DNA from: Crambe crambe
Taxonomy: Eukaryota > Porifera > Demospongiae > Poecilosclerida > Crambeidae
Reading direction: 5' to 3'
Length of the DNA stretch: 64,000 nt
NCBI GenBank assembly: GCA_963924555.1
Contig: OZ004584.1
Coordinates: 1,673,001 to 1,737,000 of the forward strand
How positions within the stretch are numbered: the stretch's first letter is position 1; every line of letters starts with the position of its first letter. The notes beneath the pieces are model-generated. The model saw only the letters and a list, made by a program, of their open reading frames with translations. It was not told the origin of the DNA and did no database searches. Positions 12,494 to 22,964 of this stretch are shown here, in pieces. The translations under genes and the position numbers were made by a program.

Positions 12494-13089
12494 TATCGAC
12501 CGGCACCTATTGTCAGTTGTTTTAGCACCTATTATCGACTACTTAGCATACGGAGAGTCTACGGTAGTAAACAAACGTAAACGGAGTCTAAGAAAATGGC
12601 TGCATTGGAAAGTTCTAGAGAGAAAACAGGACTTCAGCAGCAAGTATTTATCGACTGCAGTATGAAAGTAAGTTACTAGCTCACGTTACCCATCGCCATT
12701 GGCTCCGGAAGATCGCTAAAAGCTACGAAAGCTATCGACTTAGAGTCGAATTTGGTGCTTGTTTAGTGAGGACTGTATGGATAGATTATGACTCGATTCT
12801 GTAGAATATGTAACACAGATCAATGAAGACTGTGTCTGAAAAGTATCACCTGAATCCAGTGAAAAGGCGAGCTTCTGCAGCAGTTCCATTCTACCGTTAA
12901 ATTGTGAAGCAGTTTTTGATTGAAAAACTTCGTTCATTTTTTATATAATTTGTTATGATGATGTATTTTATAGCATAAAATAGTATAACAGTATCTTTTT
13001 AAGGGGCCTAACATGTAGTGGAGCAAAACTGAAAGAAAGAATGGAACAGACGATGATTGATATGATTTTCAACGGGTGGTCGATACACA

Positions 13090-13300
13090 GCCGGCCAATT
13101 CCTCTCAGTAACGTATCAACATGTAGGTCCGTACATGTTGATACATGTTGATATACGGACCTGATTCATGTTGTAGCGTACTTCAGTGCTGTTTCAACAT
13201 GGTGGCACATGTTGAGATCAAGAAGTGGAATCTCACTTTAATTCAACAGGTACACATGTGTCAGACATGTTGTTATACAAGTTGAGCCCATGTTATTTCC
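13090..13300. promoter_or_regulatory. Left subterminal ACATGTTG motif array
   Basis: At least seven copies of CATGTTG or its complement CAACATG occur in about 200 bp, several as ACATGTTGATA. A matching array lies at 17590-17755 beside the right end. Repeated subterminal motifs of this kind are protein-binding sites in CACTA-type elements; binding here is inferred. Confidence 0.6.
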
Positions 13301-13403
13301 CAGAATTGTCATAAGAAAACTCATATGATGACATACAACCATATAGCTAGAACTCATACATACCAGGTAAGTTATTGCTATAATGTTTCAAAAGCTAAGG
13401 CTC

Positions 13404-15302
13404 TTAGTCACTGTCAGACTCCGAGTCTTCTCCAGCTCCATTGTGGTAATCATCTGACTCCTCTATTGTCATACCCTATAAATTATATAATAATTGTTAA
13501 TGTTTGCAGTTCATAAATATCAAATGTACCGGAAATGTACATACATGCTCCACATAATTTTCTTCCAGTAATTCTGCCCAGTCTTCTTCCGTGACACCAG
13601 AAGGATATTGGACAGTTACCCAGGCTTTGAAATTACTGTACAATTCTCTGGGTACAGTTGCACTAGCTGGATCAGCAGTAATGAACTTTCTCTTTTAGTA
13701 TAATTACAATTATTGTCATCATAATAGTGATTAAAATGGACCTACCAGAAGAGCTACATTTCGCTGATATAAGTGAATTGTGACCGGATTCATGTCAGCC
13801 TTCATACTATTCATAATCTTTGATGTTAATTCGCAAATGGACAGTCCCTTATAGTCTTCATACCCATTCTTTCCCAATAACTGAAAATATGTAATAACTT
13901 CTGTAGCTAGCTATTATACTATAGCATTGTACAACTCCATACCTTCCTTCTCTCTTCTGTCCTGAATGTGGTCACGAGTTTTCTTGCAAAAGCCACCCCT
14001 TTTTTGAATTTGATGGGCGATTTGTAATCACCAAGGGCATCAGTAACTGCTTGCTATATTGACTGCATGGTAGCTACAATTATACTCTGCATGCTTTAAT
14101 TACTTACTGCATATTGATGCTCTTTCAAACTCCTGAAGCGTGAGCGGCAGAAAAACCTCGTAATATTGGTATTAATATCAACCTGTTGTGTTATATAAAG
14201 TATTATCATGTAAGCCAGCTACATAGCTAACTGGCTTTAATCGATCATGAAATGAACTAAAAACCTTATATTCCTCAATATTTTCCTTTTCTTGCTTCTT
14301 CAGCAAGGTTAATATGTTCTTGCACAGTACATTTGTTTCTCGCTGCTGTTCGTATAACTTTTTCAGCTCTTTCTCTACATTCCTCATCCTCATATTTAAA
14401 ATTGAGTCGGTTGCTGATAACTGAAAATTAATGACATATTGTAGTAGCCAAATTTGTTACATTCATGTCTATTTAATAGCTTAACTACCCGCATGGATGA
14501 TGATACAGAATTAGATCCTGATCCTGACACAGAATTAGATCCTGATCCTGATGCAGGTGTAGTAGATTTAGATGTAGTGGATTTAGATGTAGCAGAAGTA
14601 GATTCTGATATTGCAGATTTAGGTGCTGCAGACTTAAGTACCATTGTAGAAGCTAGGGTTAGTTTTTTATGTAGAGGTTATAATTATACCTTAGATCCTG
14701 ATGAATCCTTAGATCCTGATTTATATCCTGATGTAACCTTACATCCTGATGTAACCATAGATCCTGACGTAGCCTTGGATCCTAGCTAATCCTACAAGCT
14801 GGAGAGGGGTTGAATCCATTGGCTTGAATTTTTTTAAGGGTGGTGGTTTATAAGTGACCTGTAATAATAATTGGAAAGTTATATTATAGCTAGAGCAGTT
14901 CAGCTATACCTTGGGTGTCTTTGAGCTTTTTTTATTAGGAACTAAGCATAAATCCCGAACACATGGGACTGTATCTTTATCACATAGCTGTGGGAAGGAG
15001 ATAATTATATATATGTATATATATATTATACTATGATGCTCTCAACAAACTTTGTGATTGATATTGGTGAAGTCAGCAAGTGCTTTTTCATGAACTTGTA
15101 CATTCTGCTTGCGCAGTTCAGTGAAAATATCTTCCACAGTGCATCTGGAAGGAACTGCCACAGTATTCCATTCTTCATTCTCTTCGTCCACACAAATCCT
15201 GCGATAAACTCTCACTACCTTGTCTTCATTCATTTCTCCCGCCAGCTGCATATTTCGCGCGCGTAAAATTATTGCACGCATGCGTGAATGGAGATTCCCC
15301 AT
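13404..15302 (-). CDS. Ten-exon element-encoded protein, about 421 aa, coiled coil, function unknown
   Basis: I traced ten exons: 15302-15051, 14987-14910, 14785-14690, 14632-14489, 14420-14265, 14182-14108, 14053-13943, 13880-13746, 13691-13545 and 13475-13404 (stop). Every junction is GT-AG and every intron is phase 0; the frame stays open for 421 residues. Only the fourth acceptor lacks a good pyrimidine tract. Starts at 15281, 15251 or 15233 are alternatives. Exon 1 holds a compact domain (VVRVYRRICVDEENEEWN). Exons 3-4 are Ser/Thr/Lys-rich linker. Exon 5 is a predicted coiled coil (VEKELKKLYEQQRETN). Exons 6-9 form a mixed alpha region (LVTTFRTEERRK, YEDYKGLSICELTSKIM) and the tail is acidic. 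It lies inside the transposon, divergent from the transposase-like gene, so a TnpA-like DNA-binding accessory role is possible but not shown. I do not recognise the family. Confidence 0.7.
15233..15301. promoter_or_regulatory. Putative bidirectional promoter of the CACAG-ended element
   Basis: The two genes of the element diverge from this short CpG-containing segment (GCGCGCGTAAAATTATTGCA, then CGCATGCGTGAATGG). If the minus gene starts at 15251 or 15233 and the plus gene at 15301, they are separated by 50-70 bp. At the outermost, both start codons would share one CATG. Confidence 0.4.
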
Positions 15303-17384
15303 GGAGATCGATAAAGTGGAAGGTGTGAGAAGAAGTAATCGCTATTGCAGCATTTGTAATCGCAGATTTGCATCTCCGAGCAAGTTGAAAAGACATTGCC
15401 AGTCTCGATGCCATAATTTACGGATTTTGAGTTTAAAGATACTAGCTGAGGTACATCTAGCTAAGTGTATATACTTTCCTGTAACTTAAATTTCATACAT
15501 GCAGGGTGCTAAAAAATCAGGAACCAATGCTGATGAAGGAGAGTATCAAAGTACATTATATCTAGCTATGTAAAATACCTTGACACTAACTATATGCAAT
15601 GACTATGTCTATGACAGAAACAATTGCTGGGATTCAAGACAACATTACAAGTACAAGTGAAGGTACTAAAATAGTACTCATGTTAGTGATGTATGATGCA
15701 CTTTAATCCAATATAGACAACAATGCTAGTGATAGGGACTCAGATTCTGATGATGGTGGTATGTTATAGGTATAACTATACCAGCACAGCCATAATTGTG
15801 CCGCTATACTATTGGAAGTTGCAGACAATTTGGAAAATGAAGAAAGTGTAAGAGTAAGACTTGCTGAACATGACATGACTGATTTCAGTCCATTTACATC
15901 AACTGCTTCTGCTTTGTTGTACATGATGTTGCACTCACCAAGACCCATGGTATAGATGGATTACTATAATATAGATTGCTATGATCTAATTATTGTAATA
16001 ACACATATGTAGGGTGAAACTCATTTAAAGTTCGTCATATATTTCCAACTGCACCTAGCCTAACACAGCTCAAGACAATCAATGACTTACCTGCATTTGC
16101 TTCTCCTGGAAAGGTATTAGCTAGTGTGATGTTCTAAGTTTCCAATTTTTTTTTTACAGTTTTATAGTGCAAATGGTATACCCTTTTACTGTAACATGCC
16201 AGAAGAAGCTGTGAGAAGGTGTATGTGCAATCCAAGGATTGCTTCACTTATTAAGCGCTACCCAGTGATGATGGAAGAGGATGAAACTATAAGGTTAAAG
16301 AACATGTGACATTGCAAAAATCAGAGTATATATTATTTTTAGTGAGTTGTATGAAGCAGATAGATGGCATTCTGAGAAGCGTCTCTCAGAAGATGGCATT
16401 CTGAGAAGCGTTTAAGGCGTGGGCCCAAGTGGGAATATTCATTGTGTGGCCACTGCTCACAACAAGTGAGAAAAATGTTTGGCTCTCTCTCGCAAAGGTG
16501 ATAAGAATAATTAAGTAGCTAGCTAGAGTGCTTATAGACCCTTTACTGTTTATAGGTGTTCAGGCTTGCTTATTGTAAGCCATTCTGCAAAAAAGATTTT
16601 AAAGCTGCACAGCAAACTTGTGAAGACTTAATAACATCAGTGAAAGCACAAAAGTGTGTAGCTACTTTTTGCTATGAGGCTTTGACACGGCTATAGTGCA
16701 TGGCATTCTGCAGGATGACGATAACAAATGTACATTTATGAACACTCCACTTAAAACCATTAATGGAACTACTACAACACCTCAATTCATAGGAGGAAAC
16801 ATGCATAATGATTGCATTTCTTGCCAAGATGAAGTGTCTCTTTTCAAGGCGACTGAAGTGACACATATGGAGATGAGTTATGTTGGTGACTATGTTTCTT
16901 ACAGAGGAGAGGATGAGGAGGTATACACTGTAGCATTGTATGCAAACAAACCAACTATTGTCCCTATAATATACAGGTAGAGTATGGATTGATGTCGGCC
17001 TGTGTAAAGCACACTAAAGATCACACCAGCTACTGCGTCCTCCAAAAATTTTGTAAAGTTTCTGCTGGTGGAGTACCAATAGTGAACGAAATGGACTGTC
17101 CTTTATTACAAGCAACAGACAGATTCTATGTAGTTCCTTCTGTGAATGTCATTGGGTCTATCTCCATCATACATGAATGTAGCAATTCTTGCGGGGTCCA
17201 ACAATCAAGAAAAGCTCTAGTTGAAAGAGAAACAATAACTATTTTAGGTGGAACAACTTTTAAGCACGATGTAATGAACAAGTTCTACTCAGTTAACACA
17301 TACTGTATTAACTTTTTTAATAGGGATGTAGGTCTAGAACTTCAAGGTTGCTGGGTTTCTACGCTTAAAGCCTTAGGGAAATAG
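15301..17384 (+). pseudogene. Zinc-finger transposase-like gene, frameshifted and internally truncated
   Basis: The first exon (15301-15450) starts MEIDKVEGVRRSNRYC and contains a C2H2 finger (YCSICNRRFASPSKLKRH). Further plausible exons are 15505-15550, 15618-15662, 15717-15758, 15825-15949, about 16014-16113, 16160-16293 and from 16342. They carry TQLKTINDLPAF, GIPFYCNMPEEAVRRC and ELYEADRWHSEKR, the kind of N-terminal region seen in CMC/Plavaka/KDZ-type transposases. Lesions: about two extra nt near 16040 and a 29-bp tandem duplication at 16362-16419. A cysteine-rich segment follows near 16560-16690, then open blocks 16696-16977 and 16989-17384 (VSYRGEDEEVYTVALY; IIHECSNSC) like the C-terminal part of such proteins. 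The central catalytic region is not visible, so this copy is probably non-autonomous. Family assignment is tentative. Confidence 0.55.
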
Positions 17385-17499
17385 TGTTTACGACTTCAGG
17401 TATTGGCATGCTATAATATAATATCCATAGGCGTATGCATGTGCGTTGTCTAGATAACGAGCGTAGCTATATAAGGACGTTTCTGTGTGCATTTTTTGT

Positions 17500-17545
17500 A
17501 TCACCCTGATGAAGGCTAGAGTATTCTGGTCGAAACGTTGGTGGT
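17500..17545 (+). ncRNA. Hammerhead-ribozyme-like motif (type I, minimal stem III)
   Basis: ATCACC pairs with GGTGGT (stem I) around the core CTGATGA ... GAAAC-GTT. Stem II is GGCTAGA / TCTGGTC with loop GTAT: seven pairs, two of them wobbles. Stem III would be only AC/GT with no loop, as reported for the dimeric hammerheads of Penelope-like retroelements. One extra A follows CTGATGA. Related copies occur at 56941-56986 (reverse strand, pairing kept by changed bases) and, degenerate, near 57143-57180. Confidence 0.5.
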
Positions 17546-18046
17546 TTGTTTCATAAGCTAATTTTATGAGAACTAATTCTATTGAATTTTTATCATGTTA
17601 GCTGAGAATAAGCAGAGTTTGGACCTGTATCATGTTGTACACTGGACCTGTATCATGTTGCAAGCACATGTTGTAGAGACTTGAGCCTTAAACACCCGGA
17701 TCAACATGTGTACACAGGTGTTGGTCCATGTTGGTACATGTTGATACGTTACTGGGAGGAATTGGCTGTGTAAATGATTTCACACTGTCACATAGTTGAT
17801 TCAGCATAGCAAAATTTCTATCCAATTGAGAGAAGAATAATTCATAATAATTATGACGTTTTAGACTATAGCTAGTCACAATCAAGGCAATTGGTCCAAT
17901 TCTAGCAACGCATCGCGGTGGCCACGGTTATTGTTTCTAGGTGCGCTCTGATTCATGTTTGTTGCATTTAAAAACCATGGTTATTGTTTCCAAGTGCGTG
18001 TTGAGGTAAGTTAAACAACTCCAGTGATTGGCTATAGTCTAAATAA

Positions 18047-18150
18047 GTTAGATACCTCGACCAACGGGATCTACGATCTGTTTAGAAACCTTCGGGCCCT
18101 TAGTAGCGCCCTCGCGCAGTAGATCCCTTGGTCTTGTTGTCTAACTATTA
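18047..18150. repeat. Imperfect hairpin in the R-copy-1-specific segment
   Basis: GTTAGATACCTCGACCAACG with GGATCTAC is inverted about 75 bp later (GTAGATCCCTTGGTC, TTGTCTAAC). Possibly a small MITE that explains part of the extra sequence of R copy 1. Confidence 0.5.
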
Positions 18151-18262
18151 TATAGAGGATGAAATTATCTTTCCTATGGTTGTTGTTTGAGACTTTGACG
18201 ACCATCGGTGAAGGCGATATGGTACGAAGAATAACTTCTGGTCGATAATCGGTAGGCTACGC

Positions 18263-18400
18263 TACCATCTTGGCCTATTATGGGAGTGAAGTAGGAATAG
18301 TTAGCTCGTACTTTGGTAATATTGGTGATGGGTAAAGGATTACTTGACTGAAGTTCACTCCCTGCCTGGTTGCTGAACGTTTTTGAACCATCCCTACTTC
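18263..18400. mobile_element. Half copy of the 246-bp MITE found at 20771-21016
   Basis: CATCTTGGCC, GGGAGTGAAGTAGGAATAG, GATGGGTAAAGGATTACTTG and TTCACTCCCTG match one arm of the palindromic element at 20.8-21.0 kb, ending at the shared terminus CCATCCCTAC. The other arm is missing. Confidence 0.65.
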
Positions 18401-19110
18401 TCCTTTTATTTAGAATAAATATTTTTTTCCTTTGCTTTGCTTGTAGCTACTATAAATGTTCATGTTGCAGAAACACTTTAAGCATAATAGCTAATAGCCA
18501 CGTAAGTTGCATACATGCCATATGTATTTACCCCATAACTAGATATAGCCACTATCCTCTGTTAGCTGTTTACGTATGTTGCAGAAACATTTTAGCTAAG
18601 CATTTGTCTGAAATAATTTGCATAGCTATAGCTACATGTATTAAAAAGCTGTGACTACAACAGCCACTATCTTCTGTTATTTCTTTTTATGTTGCAGTAA
18701 CACTCATGCATCAGTCATTGTTTATAAATTTCCAAATGGACACTAGCTATTATTAAAAGCTTCCATTTTACATAGCTAGCTAGCTAATAAATACACTATA
18801 AAAAAGGAAGCTTTTACTGCATACCAATAACACACACTCACTCACACACTGTTTTTTTAGTGTGTGTATTGGGTGTGCAGTACACTGTATATATCCTCAT
18901 TTGCATCTGTTATAGTTATACTCTTACATAGTGTTGCCATTGCCAACACATGATTGAATTATTAATGACAGATCATGATCATGGAAAGTGTTTCCGCAAC
19001 ATAGCTTACATGGGCTACCAATTTCGAAGCAAATAAAAAACGGAATACATGCAGTGCAGTTTCAATTCCCTCATCTAGCTATATATAGGTAGTGGTTAAT
19101 TATCTATAAT
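18401..19110. other. Non-coding spacer
   Basis: No exon chain seen. Near 18835-18895 the strings ACACACACTC and GTGTGTGTATTGGGTGTGCAG resemble a fragment of the CACTGTAAAAA-type MITE found intact at 40800-40919. Confidence 0.5.
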
Positions 19111-19114
19111 AAAA

Positions 19115-20419
19115 GTGAGTAAAAAGGTGAATAGTGATAATGATAAAAGATATAACATTTATGAAAATGAATGCTATGCAACTACGATGTCTACTTCAGT
19201 TGTTAATGGAGAAGAAAAAGAAAGGAGCTTTCTCAAAGAAGAAATTCTTCTGCATTTTAATGATTGCAGTTGCAGTCATTTTGCTTATCATTGCAATCTT
19301 TATCAGCATTGTATTTGCCTTCGTTGAGATCTCGAATTTAAAGAACATTTCTTTTGGTCAGTCGAATCAAGAATTAGCAAAACTAAATAGCAAGTGTGAA
19401 GCCAATGGACAAATGCTCAATGTTTCAATGCTTAAGTTAAACCAGCTGAGGCAAGATTACTCTATGCTGGAGAACAGAACCCAGCAATTAATTGAGACCA
19501 CTGATCATTAATTTTTTTAATCCTATGAAAATGATCAGTTTGAAACTGTTCAGCAAATGTTTAACACTTTGGTCAATCAAAGCAAGAATTAGCAAAACTA
19601 AATAGCAAGTGTGAAGCCAATGGACGAATGCTCAATGTTTCAATGCTTAAGTTAAACCAGCTGAGGCAAGATTATTCTATGCTGGAGAACAGAACCCAGG
19701 AATTGATCGATAATTTAGAGAACCCAGGTTTGTATCCAAGTTATCCTGCAGCTTCATGTGCTGCTATTCTCCAGTTTGTTCCTTTCTCTCCCTCAGGCCA
19801 CTACTGGATCAGGTCATCCAACGGCTCTGCTGTACATGTGTATTGTGACATGACCATGTCATGTGGTAACATCACTGGAGGGTGGACTAGAGTGGTTGAG
19901 CTGGATATGAGTAATACATCCCAGCAATGTCCTTCCTCTTGGACTATGACTTCATCACCTGCAAGGTCGTGCTTTGCTTCAAACCTACAACCTGCCCAGG
20001 AACAGTTTTTCCTACCCTTGGATTGACTTACAATCACATTTGTGGGCGAGCCATAAGATATAGTATTGGCAGTCCAGATGCTTTTGCTGAATTATACAAC
20101 TTCAGAAATTCTCCGAGCATTAATGAGCAGTACGTGGATGGTATCAATGTGACTCACGGATCACCACAACAACATAATTATTTGGTCTTTTGCTGCTGGC
20201 CATGGTGGTAGTTTCCGCTGTCCTTGTGATAATCCTAATCATGCTCTTGATAGGGCTCCCTTTCCGCCTTCTTATGTTGGCAATAACTATTTCTGTGATG
20301 GTGACTACAATGGTGTATTGTGGGATGCTATGGACTGCACTACCAACTGCTGCACCTTCAACAATCCTTCGTGGTTCAGTGTGATCCTCCCTGCCCCCAC
20401 CTCTGATGATATTAAGTGA
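19115..20419 (+). pseudogene. Sponge-type type II membrane receptor, cysteine-rich ectodomain, frameshifted
   Basis: The N-terminus is hydrophilic (MSKKVNSDNDKRYN...) or, from 19206, MEKKKKGAFSKKKF. A strong membrane segment follows (CILMIAVAVILLIIAIFISI), then a coiled-coil stalk with repeated LNQLRQDYSMLENRTQ. The extracellular domain has YPAASCAAIL, GHYWIRSSNGSAVHVYCDM, MSCGNITGGWTRVVELDM, FPTLGLTYNHICGR, SIGSPDAFAE, YVDGINVTHGSPQQH, then YFCDGDYNGVLWDAMDC and TNCCTFNNPSWF. This fibrinogen-like Cys pattern belongs to a family I know mainly from demosponges, thought to be cell-surface recognition proteins. The reading frame changes near 19210, near 19965-20015 and near 20175, so as written it is not one protein. 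A 145-bp segment encoding the stalk is duplicated (19350-19495 and 19570-19715). No clear splice sites explain the frame changes. Confidence 0.7.
19350..19715 (+). repeat. Direct duplication of the coiled-coil stalk segment
   Basis: 19350-19495 and 19570-19715 are about 95 percent identical (GAATTAGCAAAACTAAATAG, then GAAGCCAATGGAC), separated by about 75 bp containing stops. It doubles the stalk heptads and may represent an exon duplication. Confidence 0.8.
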
Positions 20420-20770
20420 GAATCTGTGGTGATGAGAATCCTGGGAATGAGAATATCCTGCTAAGATTTCTGCAGTTGTATGTGCAATAACTTCACTCCT
20501 CCCTTTAAGACTTGAGTTAATGAACTTCTATATTAAATAATCATTATACTGGCATCCACTGCATGATTACAATAAATTTAGTGTGTGACTTGAATCATTG
20601 GTAGCTATGTAGCTATTACTTATTAGTGTTCTTGTTCATGCTGGTCCATTGTACGTACGTGCTAAGATGCTAAATTAAGTTTTGTGCCACCAATAATCTG
20701 CTTTTCAGTTGGATTAATAGAAAAAATTATTATTATAAAGGAAAATATTTATTCTAAATAAAAATTAAAT

Positions 20771-21016
20771 GTAGGGATGGCTGTGTGTGGTTCAAAAAAG
20801 TTCAGCAACAAGAGAGTGAACTTCAGTCAAGTAACCCCCTTACCAGTAATTATTATGAGCTAACTATTCCTACTTCACTCCCATGACAGGCCAAGATGAG
20901 ATATAAAGGGAGTGAAGTATAGTTAGCAGTAATATTGGTGATGGGTAAGGGGTTACTTGACTGAAGTTCACTCTCTTGTTGCTGAACTTTTTTGAACTGC
21001 ACACAGCCATCCCTAC
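20771..21016. mobile_element. Palindromic MITE, about 246 bp
   Basis: The left arm GTAGGGATGGCTGTGTG, GTTCAGCAACAAGAGAGTG, CTTCAGTCAAGTAACCCC is inverted on the right, ending CACACAGCCATCCCTAC. Arms are about 75 bp; the AT-rich flanks are also inverted for another 20 bp. A half copy sits at 18263-18400. Confidence 0.8.
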
Positions 21017-21800
21017 TTTTATTTTAATATTTTTCCTTTACTTGTTCACCTTTTTTGATACAATGCTTTATTATTTTATTATAGGCAACTGGATGCTGTG
21101 ATCCTGCTATCCAAGTTGAAGTTCATGTATTGTAGCTATGTAGTTCAATGGAGGTTTATTGTATGAGCTGAAATGAATCTGATCTGGAAGGACATATGCT
21201 ATCTATATACGTATAAGATTGCCATTGACCTAATTTTGTATATAAAGGATATACTGTTGCATCAAGGCTTGATTCATAACCAGACTAGTGCCAAGGGTTT
21301 ATGCTCTAAGCATCGAGAGAGACCAACATCAAGAGAGAAAGCTAATGACAGATTCACTAGTCAGTTGTGGGGTCAAGGTCCAGAGTCACATGTACCATAA
21401 AAATATCTGCCACGTTGTAGGTTGAAAGCTATAGCAAGACTTAGTCGGAAAAATGAATGAACCATTTCTGAAATAAGTTATTTAATGATGATTATGATGA
21501 TGATGATGATGATGATGATGAAAGACTAAATGAAAACGGTGATTTTAGAAGTCGCTGTACTGCTTTGTCTTCTGCTCTTCATACTTGAGTCCTAGCACAT
21601 TGAAGGTGTTCTATCTTCAAGTTAGGAGTTGCTGACTGTAGGAGGGAAATATTCTGGAGTTATGAAATATAACTCAGTTATACTATTATACTACTCCATG
21701 GACTGCATGATTACGATAAAGATAATTGAAATAGCTAGTGAATCATTGGTATGTACATACTCATTATTGTTGTTTATGCTAAATCTTATCCATTAGCTGA
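21017..21800. other. Spacer with a GAT microsatellite
   Basis: No supported gene. A (GAT)n run of about nine units lies at 21492-21520. The ORF at 21173-21400 has no recognisable features. Confidence 0.5.
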
Positions 21801-21829
21801 ATTGTGTGTGTGTTGTTTCTGGATGCGAA

Positions 21830-22000
21830 ATATCACCAGAATAATACTATATACCAGCAATATTATTCTTGTGATGGAGTTCCTATTTCACAAGGATGTA
21901 CATATCATGCAGGACTATATTATGTAGCACTCTTTGGGATGCATGGAGAAGAGTGTGGTGGTAATACTTGTTGCGCTACAGGAATAATCCTCCATTAGTC
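21830..22000 (+). pseudogene. Fragment of a second sponge-type receptor C-terminus
   Basis: QQYYSCDGVPISQGC, then GEECGGNTCC and, after a one-base frame change, RNNPPL. This parallels the end of the upstream gene (YFCDGDYN ... DCTTNCCTFNNPSWF) in cysteine spacing and in the CC-x-NNP motif. No upstream stalk or membrane segment is visible. It is a tandem-paralogue remnant. Confidence 0.5.
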
Positions 22001-22529
22001 ATATTATTATAAGCAGAGCACCACTGGCAATATTTTTGATATTGAGGTAACACTGTATTGACATAATAGGATGAGGAGTAGTCTATATACGTACACTTGG
22101 CGCCTTTTCTATAAGTTCGCATGCTAAAATTGCACCTGCTGAAATGTCTAGTACAAGTGTATACAGGCTGGCTCGCAAGACTAGTTTGGAGGCTGCAGCA
22201 ATTAAACAATGCTGCAATGAGACTTGGATACGAAGAGGGCTTGAGGTTGTCTGGGATGGATGTTTTCATTCCTTTATTAGGTATAACTATTACAGCCACA
22301 TCCACAACAGTACACACGCATTGAATATAAATCATAATGATAAAGAATAACTATGACAACTGTGATGTCACTGATTTTGATACATTATTTGATCCCATCA
22401 CAGGCAAGGTAGTCTGGCATAGCACCACCCACCGACTTGAGTATATGGCAATACATAGTCTGGCATAGCAGCTTGTAAACTTCGCAAGCCTTTAATAGCT
22501 TACCTTATCCAACAGACCGCAGCAGTGTA

Positions 22530-22772
22530 GTGAAAGCTGTGTTTGTCAATGATGAGAATATCTGAGTGGTAAGGTGGCTGTGGATGCTCAGGTGAAGCTT
22601 CATTACCTCTCCTATGTGACATGGTTGAAGTTCAAATCAGAGACTGCAGACCCTAAGTTCATGGTAACCAAGAACTTGTACCAGAGGGATTGGGTCACTA
22701 TAGTCCTAGACTGACGTGTTCTTGCTACTACAAAGGCCGATGAACCCTTTTACTTTGTGTCTGAAGTAGGTG
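22530..22772 (+). pseudogene. Degenerate coding fragment, unknown family
   Basis: One frame reads KVAVDAQVKLHYLSYVTW, LKFKSETADPKFM, TKNLYQRDWVTIVLD, then an in-frame TGA, then KADEPFYFVSEV, ending at a good donor (GTGAGT). The composition looks like protein, but the stop and the lack of other exons argue for a remnant. I do not recognise the family. Confidence 0.3.
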
Positions 22773-22964
22773 AGTCACTTAATTAGCTGCTAGCTACTAT
22801 GACTTATGTGTGTCATATAGGGTCAGAGTAGTCAATGTCAAATAACTTATTGTGGTTATGTTGATTGCACATGTGCATCACATCATCATTCAATGGAGTA
22901 ATTAGCTAACCATTTTTTATTTAGGTTGATGGACCCATATCCCCCCCCCCTCCCCCATTTTTTG

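Larger units (their letters stand above)
13086..17770. mobile_element. 4.7-kb CACAG-ended DNA transposon (CMC/Mirage-like), two divergent genes, TA TSD
   Basis: The left end CACAGCCGGCCAATTCCTC, then CAGTAACGTATCAACATG, is inverted at the right (CATGTTGATACGTTACTG, then GGAATTGGCTGTG). TA flanks both ends (13084-13085, 17771-17772). R copy 2 has the uninterrupted site GGTCGATAAATGATTTC at about 46951-46967, proving insertion with TA duplication. Both subterminal regions (13120-13300 and 17600-17750) are crowded with ACATGTTG/CATGTTG motifs, as in CACTA/EnSpm elements where a TnpA-like protein binds. It carries a minus-strand ten-exon gene and a plus-strand zinc-finger transposase-like gene. 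CMC/Mirage placement is inference from CAC ends, TA TSD and weak protein similarity. Confidence 0.85.
12405..18262. repeat. Dispersed repeat R, copy 1, split by a 4.7-kb transposon
   Basis: The outer parts (about 12496-13085 and 17769-18262) are closely similar to 46333-47148. Shared landmarks are CACCTATTGTC, GCACCTATTATCGACTA, ATGGCTGCATTGG, GGGGCCTAACATGTAGTGG and, at the right end, GATAATCGGTAGGCTACG. The right end is inverted-repeat related to the left end of copy 2 (GGCTACCGATTATCGACC), so R is itself probably a non-autonomous TIR element. Copy 1 keeps about 280 bp (near 17885-18165) absent from copy 2. No convincing protein is encoded. Confidence 0.75.

Noticed and set aside
12307..12665. 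Short ORFs at the left end of R copy 1
   Set aside because: They run through the 80-bp hairpin and differ by indels in R copy 2, so they are not conserved coding sequence.
14454..14789. Plus-strand Asp/Pro-rich ORF (LDPDPDTELDPDPD)
   Set aside because: Antisense of the Ser/Gly-rich linker exons 3-4 of the ten-exon minus gene, which have matching splice sites and phase.
22121..22350. Two overlapping short ORFs (LKCLVQVYTGW, AAIKQCCNETWI)
   Set aside because: Too short, no domain, no consistent splice sites; left unannotated.
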